From Heliopora coerulea (lineage: Eukaryota; Cnidaria; Anthozoa; Scleralcyonacea; Helioporidae), in assembly GCA_030142905.1 (NCBI GenBank), contig JASJOG010000064.1, forward strand, positions 1,116,001 through 1,180,000: DNA of 64,000 nucleotides, in the 5' to 3' direction. How positions within the stretch are numbered: the first letter of the stretch is position 1; every line of letters begins with the position of its first letter. Below are positions 32,702 to 43,189 of the stretch, in pieces. The notes below the pieces were generated by a model that ran no database searches, was not told the origin of the DNA, and saw nothing but the letters and a program-made list of their open reading frames with translations. Made by a program: the position numbers and the translations under genes.

Positions 32702-33338
32702 CTGCTTCATCTTCACCATCAGGATTCGTAATAGTGACAATGCTTTCCTCGCCATTACAAATCAGTTCCGGTCAATCATGTTCCAATTCCGTGTCGTCTT
32801 CAATCGTTGAAGGCGTACTAGATACAGAGGAACCTTCGCTGTTGTTGGAACTAATTACGCCAAATTTCAGCTGTTCGGTTGCAGGGCTACCCTTCCAGAT
32901 TTCGGCCAATTGCTCATAGTATTCCTGAACGACTTTTCCAGAACCAAACCTCGTGCCGTTCGTTACCGCTTTATTGTAGGCCTTCCTGATGGCGCGAATC
33001 TTTTCCTTTATGCGGTTGTAGCCTTTCTTTATTAAAGATTTGGCTACCGCAACCTCTACTTGGAAAGCTTTCTTTTCTTCTTTGCTTAGTTCATCGACAT
33101 TCTGCCCGTCTTCTTGTGGCAAATCTACAGGTCCAAAGTTTTCGATGTCGAATTCTATCGCCATGCGTTCGTGCAGACGAGAATAAAGGGCAACAACATC
33201 AGAGTTAAACTCGACATTTTTATAATCCATCTCCGTTTTGTAGTCCTTCAGACACACGATTAAATATTCTATCATCTCGGGCGACCATTGAAAAGTGGAT
33301 TGTGCATTATTTTCTTTCCTAGTGCTTGAACTCCCCAT
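32702..33338 (-). pseudogene. Harbinger Myb/SANT-like DNA-binding protein, exon 1
   Basis: Starts MGSSSTRKENN. The Myb-like trihelix is TFQWSPEMIEYLIVCLKDYK (residues about 15-34) to AIRKAYNKAVTNGTRFGSGK and YYEQLAEIWKGSPATEQL. An in-frame TGA at 32774-32772 ends the open frame after 188 residues, but the same frame continues through an acidic stretch (NGEESIVTITNPDGEDEA) to a strong donor GCAG|GTAAAC at 32701. So it is a two-exon gene with one premature stop. It would bind the element's subterminal repeats (family knowledge). Confidence 0.75.
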
Positions 33339-33762
33339 GGCTGCTTATACTATCACAAACAACAACTGATTAGTGATTCTCACGCAAAAAATTTGAGCGA
33401 TGTTTGCAAGCCACTGGGAAAGAGTTAATGAAATTACCGACAGTTCACACGAGCCCGGGTCAACTCAACCCTTGTTTACATGAAGAATCGAACGCAAATT
33501 TCACACCTTCACACCTCTCCAATCCGGGTTGACCTGGGTCTCGAGAAGGGTTACCCGGGCTGGCAAGGTGTGAAAGGGTTGACCGGGCTATCGTGTAAAC
33601 GCTTATCTGAGTTTGATCGTAGACGGGTTGACCCGGGTTGACGAGACAACCCGGGGTCGTGTAAAGGCCCCCTGAGACTGTTGACCGATATGGCTTGAGT
33701 GAAACTGGTGATTAAAATTTTTCCGCATCTAAGGGATATATGTTGAAGTGCAGTTAACTACC

Positions 33763-34065
33763 TTAAAATTGGATGCAAAGTTTCATGAAACAAAGCCTGT
33801 TAGCGACTATTACAACTTAGATAACGGTTTACAAGCTGGAGTTTCATGCTATATGTACTTCCAACCCATCAACATGTTATGAATACATAGATGTAGAGAT
33901 TACTGATGAAATGTTAAGTAGCACTTAAAATTAGGTGCAAAGTATCATGAAACAAAATCAAACAACTTTTACACCTAAAACTTAGAGAATGGTTTACAAG
34001 CTCTAGTTTCATTCTGCTTCCAACACATTACCATGTTATGATTACATGGATATAAGGATTACTTG
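33763..34065. repeat. Diverged tandem duplication, about 150-bp unit
   Basis: Copy 1 (33763-33916) and copy 2 (33922-34065) share blocks in the same order: CTTAAAATTRGRTGCAAAG, CATGAAACAAA, GGTTTACAAGCT, ACCATGTTATGAWTACATRG. They differ by small indels and substitutions. No ORF; function unknown. Confidence 0.65.
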
Positions 34066-35882
34066 ATAAGGACAAAAACAAAGGCCTGGCTCAAAATACG
34101 AAGATGAAAACCAACCGAAAAACGGGTAATTTATAGGAAAATCGAAGCGTTATAAGAATTTGAGGCGGGGATAGACTTTCAGACGAGTTAAATTGAACAG
34201 TGTATAGCCTGGAGTGACATTAATTTAATTTACAATGCAGATCAATCCTTCCTATGGAGTAAAGCAGAAGAACATCTCGTTTATTTTACTTTTTTTTTCT
34301 TTCAAAAATATAACTTTAAAGTTTGTTTTTGAATTTTTGAATATTCTATTTTGGGATATGTACGCCTGCACGTCATATTGACATCACAGATATTGATCTT
34401 TGTAAACAACAGTGCATCGAAACAAATGTAATAATGGGAAAAAATTGACAAAACAAGATTTTCGTAGGCTTACCAAGACGTCACCGTGATCATCTAAAGG
34501 CAGAGACACACTATCGCGTCGCCAGAAAGCTAGAGCTGAGCGACAAGGCGACCGGCGACCAAGGGACAAGTGGCTAGACACACTGTACAAGTCGCTAGTG
34601 AAAAAGCGAATCAATTGAACAACACAACTGTTTTCCACTAGCCATATTTTATCCATTTAAATTTAATCGACTGTTTTGCCCAGTTTGTTCTGTTTGACGA
34701 CTTTAGTTCGAATTTCTTTCCTAAAAGCCTTTCCATATTTTTATTATGTTTGACCAAAAAACTTCATTCAGTTTTTTCTGAATCGGCATTATTTTATCCA
34801 CACAAGTGTTCACTCATATCGCATTAAGCTAATCACCATTCGAACAACCGGGCCCTGCATTTTCACAGTCATCTAATAAATAAGATTAGTTCTGTTTTGA
34901 CGTTGTCCATTATTCGACGTCAAAACCTAAACATTAATCATTCTTATCTAATGTTCTTATAACCCATTTTAGTAGGAACCAACTGGTGGACTAGCTAATT
35001 GTGCATTCTGCTTCATTGGCCTACTTGTAGGTTTAATTGTGATAGGTCAATAGTAGAGAAACGAGAAAATTTTCAAATTCAAAACAATGGTAGAAAACAC
35101 TCGCTTTCCCTAGGTTTCAGTCGAGTTTTTGGAAAACCATTTAGTTCCTACTACTACAATTAGACAAATAACCATAAAGGTAAATTAACAGATAATCAGC
35201 TCAGGCTTTGCACCTGCCCTACGAAAATCTCTCTTGAACGAGCCTGGTATTATCCGATTCCTGCAAAAGACGAGTGAGTAACGCTCTTATGTGCTAAAGA
35301 AACAAGGAAACGCATACCAATCCGATATTCATTTACTTTCGAAAGTAGTTTTTTTGACATAAAAAGCAAATTTAACCTATACGGATAGTGGATGCCATTC
35401 TGAACATGTAAACAATTTCAACTTTGTTCCGACAGCAAGCCAATTGATCACCATTACTACATGCAACGATCGATACCAAGAACATCTCAAGTTAAGAACT
35501 TCTTCGTCGTGCGAATGAAGGTTCCTCATATTTTCGCCTTTTTACATTTAACTTTTTCCTGGCGGCATAAGACTTCTATTATTTTACTCTGGCTAACGCC
35601 AGACGGTTTTACTCGTCAAGGGGAGAGCTACTGCCTTGAAAGAGTTAATGCGCAGACTCCATTCGAACGACATCGAATGTGGGTAGTCACTCGCCTTGAA
35701 GTCCATCTGAGGTGCGAATGGGTTTTAAGGCAGATTTTATAGGCTAAAAACAATTATGTGTTCTGCCAACAAAAGAAAAAGTGATTTTGTTTTGCAAGCT
35801 AAAATCTCTCGAAACTAATTCGCTGCAATGACGACAGTATAACTTAAATACTGATCCTAAGTTTTTTTTGTGATTTGTACCC
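34066..35882. other. Intergenic, no gene recognised
   Basis: 34490-34600 contains GACACACT and CGCGTCGCC / CTAGCGACTTG-like blocks that may be the end of a decayed DNA transposon. 35580-35650 contains CTAACGCCAGACGGTTTTAC with a small dyad, which I suspect is a dispersed cnidarian repeat. Neither is firm. Confidence 0.4.
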
Positions 35883-36754
35883 ATGACAGATGTCGAAGAT
35901 ATTGCCGGTTTTAAGATTTCCAGCTATCTCACTACTGCTTACATGAACGCTTTCCTGGCATCGTGAGACGTCACGGAAACGGTTCCAGATGAGGGGTACT
36001 ATATTCTACCAGCAGTATATCTAAAACATGCTCTCATAAGGCTCAACAGACAACACGTATATGTCTTGGGCGCCGATAGCGGAGAAATTTTCCTACCAAA
36101 AGACGCGACTCCCGAGCTCAAAAAGCTAAGCATCTGCGTCTCACCAATTCGTTTTAGAACAATGTCAAAGGACGCATCAGAAATCAAGACAGCCTTTCGC
36201 TTCTTCAAACATGACGGGAGAACCCAAACCACCCTAGAGCAGTCGATATCGGAATTGAAGCCCTACGCACTGCACGGCAAATCATTTTCGAACACATACA
36301 GTTATTTATGGAGATTGAGCAGCTTGATCAACGCGACGGAGCGCCTCAATCGGCGGACTGTGTGTTACAAAACTTCATGGTCCTGCTGGCGAGCAAAGGA
36401 TGGACTTCCTCTTACTTTCACTGCGGTATAGACCGCGAAACCGATCGTGCAATGAAGGAGACCATTTGAGGCAAAAAAAGGATGTTCCGTCTACCGCAAC
36501 AAACGAGACTAGTTGACTGAAAGATTGGAAAGTACGGTGCACCGACAAAAACCATGCGAATTCGAAACGTCTCGGAACGTAATTAACCGGAACGCGTTTG
36601 ATTAGCAAAGACAACCAACACGGAGGGTTATTCCAGTGACGACGAGCCCCAAAGTAAAGGTGATAAATTCTACTTTAAAGTTGTCGATTCGAAACTTTGT
36701 ATGGATGGCAGTTGTTTCGTTGCCACAAGCACTATTCTCGAAGCTGACGTGTAG
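35883..36754 (+). pseudogene. Unrecognised single-exon ORF, broken (about 290 codons)
   Basis: From the ATG at 35883: MTDVEDIAGFKISSYLTTAY, then an in-frame TGA, DVTETVPDEGYYILPAVYLK, HALIRLNRQHVYVLGADSGE, IFLPKDATPELKKLSICVSP, FKHDGRTQTTLEQSISEL. A frame change near 36360 leads to MVLLASKGWTSSYFHCGIDR, and after another in an A-run VYRNKRD. The end is GDKFYFKVVDSKLCMDGSCF to TAG at 36754. The continuity of sensible, charged protein sequence across two frameshifts and four in-frame stops is what makes this a decayed gene and not noise. I cannot name the family; it is probably cargo of a mobile element or virus-like repeat. Confidence 0.5.
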
Positions 36755-37595
36755 TCAGTGATATGAATGATGATAAACTTTCAACATTTTTAAATTAGAT
36801 AAGGCAAGCTAAATATATGAAACGCAGAACAGAGTTAGAAAAGGGAAACAATTACCAGTGTGCATGTACATTCGAGTTTGTAAAGTTACAAAATTCCAAG
36901 CCACTGGAATAGCTGAAAAATTATTGGTTCTTTCTTTGCTGTTCAAGTTGTGTTGACTTGAAATGTTCAAGCATGTGAAGTGTCAAAATAAGTTTTGCAG
37001 CTTGCCCATACCTCGCTTTGTTCCTGAGATTTTAGGATTTGATTGATATGTAAATAACATCCTGTCTTTGATCCATTGAATAGTGAACTTTTATGAAACC
37101 ATTTATATTTTCGATTGTTAAAGTTGATCACTCTATTACTTTTTTTTCTTTAGCGTCATGTACAAATAAATTCTTGTACGTAGTTTCACGTTACCATATT
37201 CGATAAGTTCGTCAATATTCCTAAATTTACCTTAAGTCATTATACAATGAGAGATGTTCAGAGTGTCATTTACATATCAAACAAATCTCAAAATCTCAAG
37301 AAAAAAGTGAAGTATGGAAGAACTGTCAAGGTAAATTTTTTTTTAATTTAAAATGCTTTTTCAAAAAAGAGAGTTTCTTCCGAACTTAAATTTTTCATAC
37401 ATCTGTACACTTGTGCAGCAAAAAAGCGACAAACTATAAAGGCATAACATAACATCATTTGACCGGTGATATACTAACATCTGACGGCTTGCAGTCCTGC
37501 AAGTCAGTCTTCGTGGACTCTCATCCAAGACTGAAATAACTTCAACAACCTTGCTCTGTTTCAGAATCATTCTAAGGGTATTATGAAATGAAATC
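36755..37595. other. Intergenic, nothing firm
   Basis: A small hairpin TGACGGCTTGCAG/CTGCAAGTCA lies at about 37480-37505. Otherwise unremarkable AT-rich sequence. Confidence 0.45.
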
Positions 37596-37830
37596 TTCAC
37601 AATTAACCTACACTGTCGAAGTCAACTGAAAAAGTTGACTCGAGCGGAATTTGAACGCACACCTTCGGGATACCGGTCCGCCGCTCTACCTGTTCAGCTA
37701 TCGAGTCCACAGAGAGTGGAGGCGAATTTTTATCCAATTTAAGTGCACGAGATATTCTCGCGACAACTTATCTAAATCCCGCTCGAGTCAACTTTTTCAT
37801 TTGACTTCGGCAGTGTAGGTTAATTGTGAA
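37596..37830. mobile_element. 235-bp inverted-repeat element with tRNA-like core
   Basis: Ends TTCACAATTAACCTACACTG and its reverse complement, extending as imperfect inverted repeats of about 50 bp. The 12-base sequence AACCTTGCTCTG occurs just outside as a direct repeat at 37547-37558 and 37829-37840, possibly a target duplication. The left inner part contains a 71-nt tRNA-like sequence on the minus strand. No ORF. Confidence 0.6.
37637..37707 (-). tRNA. tRNA-like sequence (degraded, Thr GGT-like)
   Basis: 71 nt with a perfect 7-bp acceptor stem (GACTCGA/TCGAGTC), an A-box-like TAGCTGAACAGGTAGAGC, a possible anticodon loop CCGGTAT (anticodon GGT) and TTCAAAT in the T-loop position. The anticodon and T stems have several mismatches, so it is probably a tRNA pseudogene or tRNA-derived repeat and not a working tRNA. 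Confidence 0.35.
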
Positions 37831-37867
37831 CCTTGCTCTGCCATCCTGAGTTCCAATAATCAATGTT

Positions 37868-37925
37868 TAGAGCGTCTGGCTAGCATCATAAATTTATACG
37901 GGTTTGAGTCCCGTTTGCACCTCAG
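37868..37925 (+). repeat. tRNA 3'-half-like fragment
   Basis: TAGAGCGTCTGGCTAGCATC followed by CGGGTTTGAGTCCCG, which makes a good T-arm with a GGTTTGAGTCC B-box. The acceptor and D-arm are not matched. Likely a SINE or tRNA relic just upstream of the hAT element. Confidence 0.35.
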
Positions 37926-37998
37926 AATTTTTCTGGGTCCTGAAGACTTATCACAGCTCGAACTGCAAACAACACAACGAACTATAACGAGGTCGAGC

Positions 37999-40580
37999 CA
38001 GAGGCGTCGCGAGGGTTTCTTGCGCCCGGGGTCAAAGTCATCGTTGGTGCCCCCCGTACCTCAGCCTAAACAAAATCTTCAAAACGGTTCCAAGTTCCAA
38101 ATAGTATGCACGCACTAAGTTAACTCAACAAGTACCTTAGCAATGGAGATGAATTACGGCTACATATACTATATAATATATTATGAGGATAAAATATTCA
38201 GATTTATGCAAGAATAGGTGTAAATGCATGAAATTAAAGACTCAAGTCAAACTTTCTGCGTGTATGATTAAAATTATCTTGCTTTCTGATGAGTCTTTAA
38301 AGAAATGTAACATAAATGGTTCTCTTGTCCGAGCTGTTCAATCAGAACGAAATTGTTTTACAGTTCTTACAATGAGAAATAGAGAATGTGAGGGAAAATT
38401 TGCATTCGAGTATTTACAATTTGTGAAAAAAAAGCAACAACTTGTTTCATGAGTTTGATTGCCCAGGTTACTCAAAACACGATCTTGCTGGCCTTCACTG
38501 ATGCAAACGTGTCTATAACTTCATCAAACTTGATCGTCTTTGTGGCTTACCGCTCAATGCTTAGGAGAGCCAAAGCTGACAACCTATCTTCGCCCATTTT
38601 GGTTCGAAGGGAGGACAAGATAAATTTTAACTTGGTAAAAGACCGCTCGCAGCTTACGATAGATATGGCAACTCTCAGCAAAATATGGAGGCTAACTCGA
38701 AGATTTGGAAATACACCTTCGTCCCCATATTGGACAATGAAGCAGAGTAATTGCTCTGGGGTCGTGACCTCCATATCAAGACGGCTCTTGAGCAGCATTC
38801 GGCAATCCATAATCTCATTGAACAGCTCTATGCCATTCAAGTCTGTGTCGTAGAAATTTGCAAGAGTAAGACACTTCTGTTTGATGGAATTGATATGTTC
38901 TTCAGCTTCTGGGCAGACTGAAGACAAGAGGTCTTTGATGTCCAAAAGAAAGCCAAACTTATGTCTAGATTTCTTAATCTGACGAATCTCTCACCCACTT
39001 CTGCAATAAGCCTATCGATGGTACCTTTCATCAACCGAACCATTTCTACTTCCTCGGAGAGACCTGAGTCGTCTCCACTTTCTCCCGGGCATCTTCTTCC
39101 TTCTTCTCCGCCGCCGTCTATCAATCCTAATTTCCCAATGATCACACGGCTCCCTGGCTTTTTCAATCGAATCTTCACAGATGCTGTCACGATTTTCTGT
39201 GAAATGTTCCTGGAGAGCCTGGATATCTTGTGAGGCATCTCAGGGTCCTAGAGTCGTTTCTGGACTCTGTCGATCTTAGTAAGCAAAGCATTACAGAAAC
39301 CAAGTAGCACCAGAAAAGCAAATGTCAAAGTACGATGTACCAGCTGTGTTGCTTCACTTCTGGTAGCAGCGTTTTCGCATTCATCGTTTGCGATGTTTTC
39401 AAAAAGTTCTACCAAATCTTCCATATTATCATGTATTGGTCGGACTGCTTCTGCTCTAGCACTCCAACGCGATTGAGACTCGGTTTTTACCGTAACAACC
39501 AGAGTCTGTTTCAGCTTTTGCCAACGCAAAGTCGACCGTGAAAAGTCAAAATATAAAGCCTCGACAGTCCAAAAAATGTGACGGTCCCCACCTCGTGACT
39601 TGCAGCGTGAACTCCAGCTAAATTCAATGAATGGTTATCACAATTTACGAATATTGCTTTTGGGTTCATAGCAGTGAGTCTTCGTTGCACTCCTGATTTT
39701 TCCCTTGACATCACTGTTGCATTATCGTAACACTGTGATCGGCAATCCTCCAAAAGCAAGTGGTCCTGCTCCAACTGCTTATCTACTGTGTCTACCGCAC
39801 TCGCGACGTCATTGTGGTGAACTTGGATAAATCCCAAGAAGGATTCTTTGACAATTACTGTTTTCTTTTCGACGTTTATGTCTACGTATCTAGCAGTTTG
39901 AGACATTTGCACTCTGTGAGCAGCATCAGGAGTTGAGTCAAATATAAGACAGTAGTATTTTGCTGTTTTGATATCACTAAGTAGTTTGTTTCTAGCGGTT
40001 GAACCTAGAAGCTGGATAAATTCATTTTGCACTTCAACCGACAAGTATGAAACAGATCATGAATTCTTTTGTGCATGGTCCAGGTGGTTCTGCATGAGCG
40101 GATCAATCTTGGCAATGAGTTTGAAAAGGCCTTTAAAATTTTAAGCATTTTGGCATTCTCCTTGAGCAATGCTTCCTCTGTGCCTTCTCAGTGCCAAATT
40201 TGGTTGGCCAAAATTTTGATGCAGTGTAAAATTCTATGAAGCACTTGCCACCATCTTTCCTTCTCAGAAGCAATTTGGTCGTGAAGTTGTGCGTCGATTG
40301 AACCTTCCTTCCAGATCGTGAAAGAATGGCGATCCTTTGGGCTATTTTCATGTATGCTAATTCTCTCTGGCTTCTTCCAGTTCCCGAAACCTTTTTCTTG
40401 ACCAAGAAAAAGTATGCGAATTCGCCGTTCGCGTCTTCTTTCTTAGCCTATTAATTGCCTAATTGTCCTTGCAACATGTCATGTCATCAAAAACGTTATT
40501 TAACCTTGACTTTTGCGCCCCCACAAACACCAGTGCCCGAGGCAAGTGTACTCACCTGTCGCCCCTCGTGACGCCACTCT
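37999..40580 (-). mobile_element. hAT element (2.58 kb) with TIRs and target duplication
   Basis: The left end CAGAGGCGTCGCGAGGG matches the inverted right end AGAGTGGCGTCACGAGGGG imperfectly. GTCGAGC is duplicated at 37992-37998 and 40581-40587, 7 bases visible where hAT normally gives 8. It carries a broken ZMYM1-like hAT transposase on the minus strand. CAGAG..GCGTC ends with a 7-8-bp duplication are typical of the hAT superfamily. Confidence 0.8.
38547..40405 (-). pseudogene. hAT transposase (ZMYM1-like), frameshifted
   Basis: Reading on the minus strand from 40405: a basic N-terminal block near KKVSGTGRSQRELAYMKIAQ; the RNase-H-like core in 40044-39511 with YYCLIFDSTPDAAHRVQMSQ, SFLGFIQVHHND, CRSQCYDNATVMSREKSGVQ and CDNHSLNLAGVHAA; RWSARAEAV in 39529-39248; and ERFVRLRNLDISLAF in 39238-38837. 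The hAT dimerisation block SCERSFTKLKFILSSLRTKM is near the end, in 38945-38547. These match the family order. At least four frame changes are needed to join them, so it is inactive. The first zinc-finger region is poorly preserved. Confidence 0.8.
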
Positions 40581-40949
40581 GTCGAGCACCAAAGTTTGAC
40601 GTAAATAGCTGACGAATGATTTACGTTTTGGAGTATTTGGTAAATACCTCTTGTATGTTCAGTGTTCTCATTCATGATCCAGCTTTCTTGCACACTCCAG
40701 AGGGATTCAGCACCCATAAACTCCCTCTGATGAGCAGATTGCCGACCTCAGCATGTCAACAGACATTAACTTTATTTAGTACAGGCTTTTTTTGGTCATT
40801 TGGGGGCGGGTGGGGCGAATGTATCCGCGCTATATATTTCCAATTCTGACGTACGCCAGCGAAATTTCACCGACGAAGACGGCCCGAATGCTAGGGTCGA
40901 AAGCTCGGGATAAATAGTTGTAAACTGTAATTGTTAACATTAATAATGT

Positions 40950-42562
40950 TTCACTACAGGAGTTTAACCATCTTTAACCAGCCTCTATAATAATTGCATT
41001 GAGCTGAGTCAGTGGCCTAATGCATGGAAAATGGGAGAGTGGATCCCAGTTTTCAAAAAGGGAGACAGACAGGAGGAAAAGAACTACCGCCCCATCACAT
41101 CTCTCATTAGTGTTGACAAGATCTTTGAACACTTACTCAGTAAGCAGGTAACAGGTCATTATGATCCGACTTTGTATCATGGGATGACGGCCTACAGAAG
41201 GAAGCATAGTTGCGAAACAATTTTGCTAACTCTAGTCGAAGACTGGAAGCTGGCTGTGGACAGGAAGGAGCTTGTGACAATTCTATCAACTGATGTGATT
41301 AAGGCGTTCAATTCTGTAAGTCATTCGCTTGCCGTAAAGAAGTCGGACGCCTACGGTTTTGGCAGTGGCTCTCTGGATCTGATTCGATCTTTCTCCGATA
41401 ACAGGCTTAATAGAGTGAAAATTAATCACCACACAAGTGAATGGAAAGCAATAGAACGTGGCTGTCCCCAAAGTACATCATTTGGCCCACTTCTGTGGAA
41501 CATGTTCCAAAATGATACGTCATATAACGTTAACGAGTCAAACCTCACCATGTACGCTGATGACCACCAACTGTATGCAATGGGTAAGAATCATGAGACT
41601 ATAGAGCCACGCCTGAAGACACAAGGCCGGTTAGCGTCGTCTTGGTACAAGAATAACTTTCTCCTTGTTAATTTAGAAAAGTTCCAGTCCTTAACATTAA
41701 TCCAAGGAACATTGATGTAGAAAATAAGGGTAAAGTTCTGAACATCGATGACCAAGACATGAAGAAAACTGAACGAATAAAATTACTAGGGGTCTATATT
41801 GCTGAGAATCTTAACTTTGCGAGTCATATAAGTGAAATATATATTAAAGCTAGTCAAAAAGTAGGAGCACTTGTGTGTCTGCGCAATTTAATACCTTGCA
41901 ACGTTAAGTTAATATAACACGTCCATCCTGCCATACTTAACTTATTGTTATCTAGTATGGAACTTCTGCAGTCATCTGACAGCAGAAAGATTGAGCGTAT
42001 CCAAGAGCGTGCGATGCGGGAAGTGTATAGATCTAAATCTGAGACATGAGGAACTCCTCAACCGAGCCAAGTTGCCAACACTATATAACAGGCGTTTGCA
42101 GGACATCGCCACGCTGATGTATAAAGTCAAGAACTAGTTAGTACCAAGTCGTGTATCTGAGTTATTTAAGGTTACGAGCCCTCGCTATCGTCTTAGAAAT
42201 AGTGATTTCCAAATACCTCGCTTTGATACTATATGCTACGGGAAGCATTCAATAAGATACCAAGAGCCATTCATTTGGTCGAATCCTAGCAGTAAACTTA
42301 GGGCAGCGCCAAGCCTTAACGCGTTCAAGGCACAAATACATGAAATAGATCTTCTAAGTCCCATAGAGAATAATAATAATTGCTGTAATCTTTGCAACGT
42401 ATAAATATTGCACATATTTACATTTGCACATTTTACACTGTAATTCGTACATGTTTTTTTTTTTGGTTTTTTTTAAATGTTTTAGATTAGTTTGGAGTAG
42501 GTTTTATTTTAAAACGTCCCCAATTAGCTAACTGTAAAGCTAAATACATTGACATTGAAATA
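40950..42562 (+). mobile_element. CR1/Jockey-like LINE, 5'-truncated
   Basis: The open part 41031-41720 encodes reverse transcriptase: WIPVFKKGDRQEEKNYRPIT, ERGCPQSTSFGPLLW, and the catalytic box NLTMYADDHQLYAMG. After a stop, frames continue KLLGVYIAENLNFASHISEI and further thumb/C-terminal pieces to about 42390. The usual DFSKAFDSVSH motif reads LSTDVIKAFNSVSH here, so one catalytic-site Asp position is altered. The 3' region is T-rich and ends AAATAAAATTATTAATAGAG near 42562. Endonuclease domain missing. Confidence 0.8.
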
Positions 42563-42575
42563 AAATTATTAATAG

Positions 42576-42637
42576 AGTTACTAGAAATACATGTACGCAA
42601 CAAACCCTCGCCCACCCGTCCAATACATCTCTCGAAA
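42576..42637 (+). repeat. Dispersed repeat copy A (CCCTCGCCCACCC family)
   Basis: GTTACTAGAAATACATGTAC followed by GCAACAAACCCTCGCCCACC and CGTCCAATACATCTCTCGA. The first part recurs inverted at 59835-59885 and the second part recurs at 49131-49163. Identity unknown; possibly the terminus of a non-autonomous element. Confidence 0.65.
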
Positions 42638-43010
42638 CCCTTTCATTCCCAGGCCTCTGAGGCTAATTCTAGGCTCACATAAAGTAGTACAATTATCAGG
42701 CTTTATTTTAGTTCTTATATAAGTTATTAAAGTAAATTACATATTATTCTAAAGCTTAAGAGTCCCTTTTTCATGTCAGATATTTATACTATATGAAATA
42801 TTAAAATAATTTCTCAGTTTTGCCCTATAAATAAAAATCATCAAAAAAAATGTCAGTAAAAAATAAGGTCAGCCTGAATAAAATTTAGGAAATGAAACCC
42901 TACACAAGACAAATTAGGTAAAAAATCTGTTTATATGTTAGTTTATCTCCAGTATTCAACTTTGGTGTGAAAGCCATTCCAACAGTTGCGATCTTTTTGA
43001 AGGCAAAGGT
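42638..43010. other. Left part of split piggyBac copy, probable 3' end
   Basis: On the minus strand the frame crossing the restored target site reads TFAFKKIATVGMAFTPKLNT then GDKLTYKQIFYLICLV and a stop near 42893. This fits as the continuation of the piggyBac C-terminus displaced by the Penelope dimer. No TIR or TTAA duplication could be fixed. Confidence 0.4.
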
Positions 43011-43189
43011 AGACATTGCAGACATGTTTCGACAACTTCAAGATGCCATCTTCAGTGCAGAATGAATGATGTGAGGTAATATGATACAATAATATATGAG
43101 TTAGGATATGAATAAATTATTTACAATTGATGAGGAAGTGATCTGCTTACAAATACAGGATTATTTGCATAAAGTGATGATAGGTGTAT

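Larger units (their letters stand above)
25678..33673. mobile_element. PIF/Harbinger element, degraded, with nested Ginger insertion
   Basis: The left end GGCCCCTTTTACACGA is inverted at the right end (GGGGGCCTTTACACGA read from 33673), both followed by CCCGGG-containing sequence. Inside are a Harbinger transposase on + (25890-30534, split by a 3.3-kb insertion) and a Myb/SANT-like partner on - (33338-31198), the usual two-gene convergent layout of animal Harbinger elements. Both subterminal regions carry repeated CCCGGGT/ACCTGGGT motifs, likely binding sites for the element's own proteins. I could not settle the 3-bp target duplication. Both genes are broken. The TIRs differ at several positions, so the copy is old. 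Confidence 0.75.

Noticed and set aside
32479..32919. 146-codon + strand frame with Ser-Leu repeats
   Set aside because: Runs through a CT microsatellite and then antisense to the Myb-like exon on the minus strand.
37637..37707. Functional tRNA-Thr gene
   Set aside because: The acceptor stem is perfect but the anticodon and T stems are mismatched, and it is embedded in an inverted-repeat element.
38449..39233. Plus-strand frames of 90-134 codons
   Set aside because: Antisense shadows of the hAT transposase, whose minus-strand frames carry family motifs.
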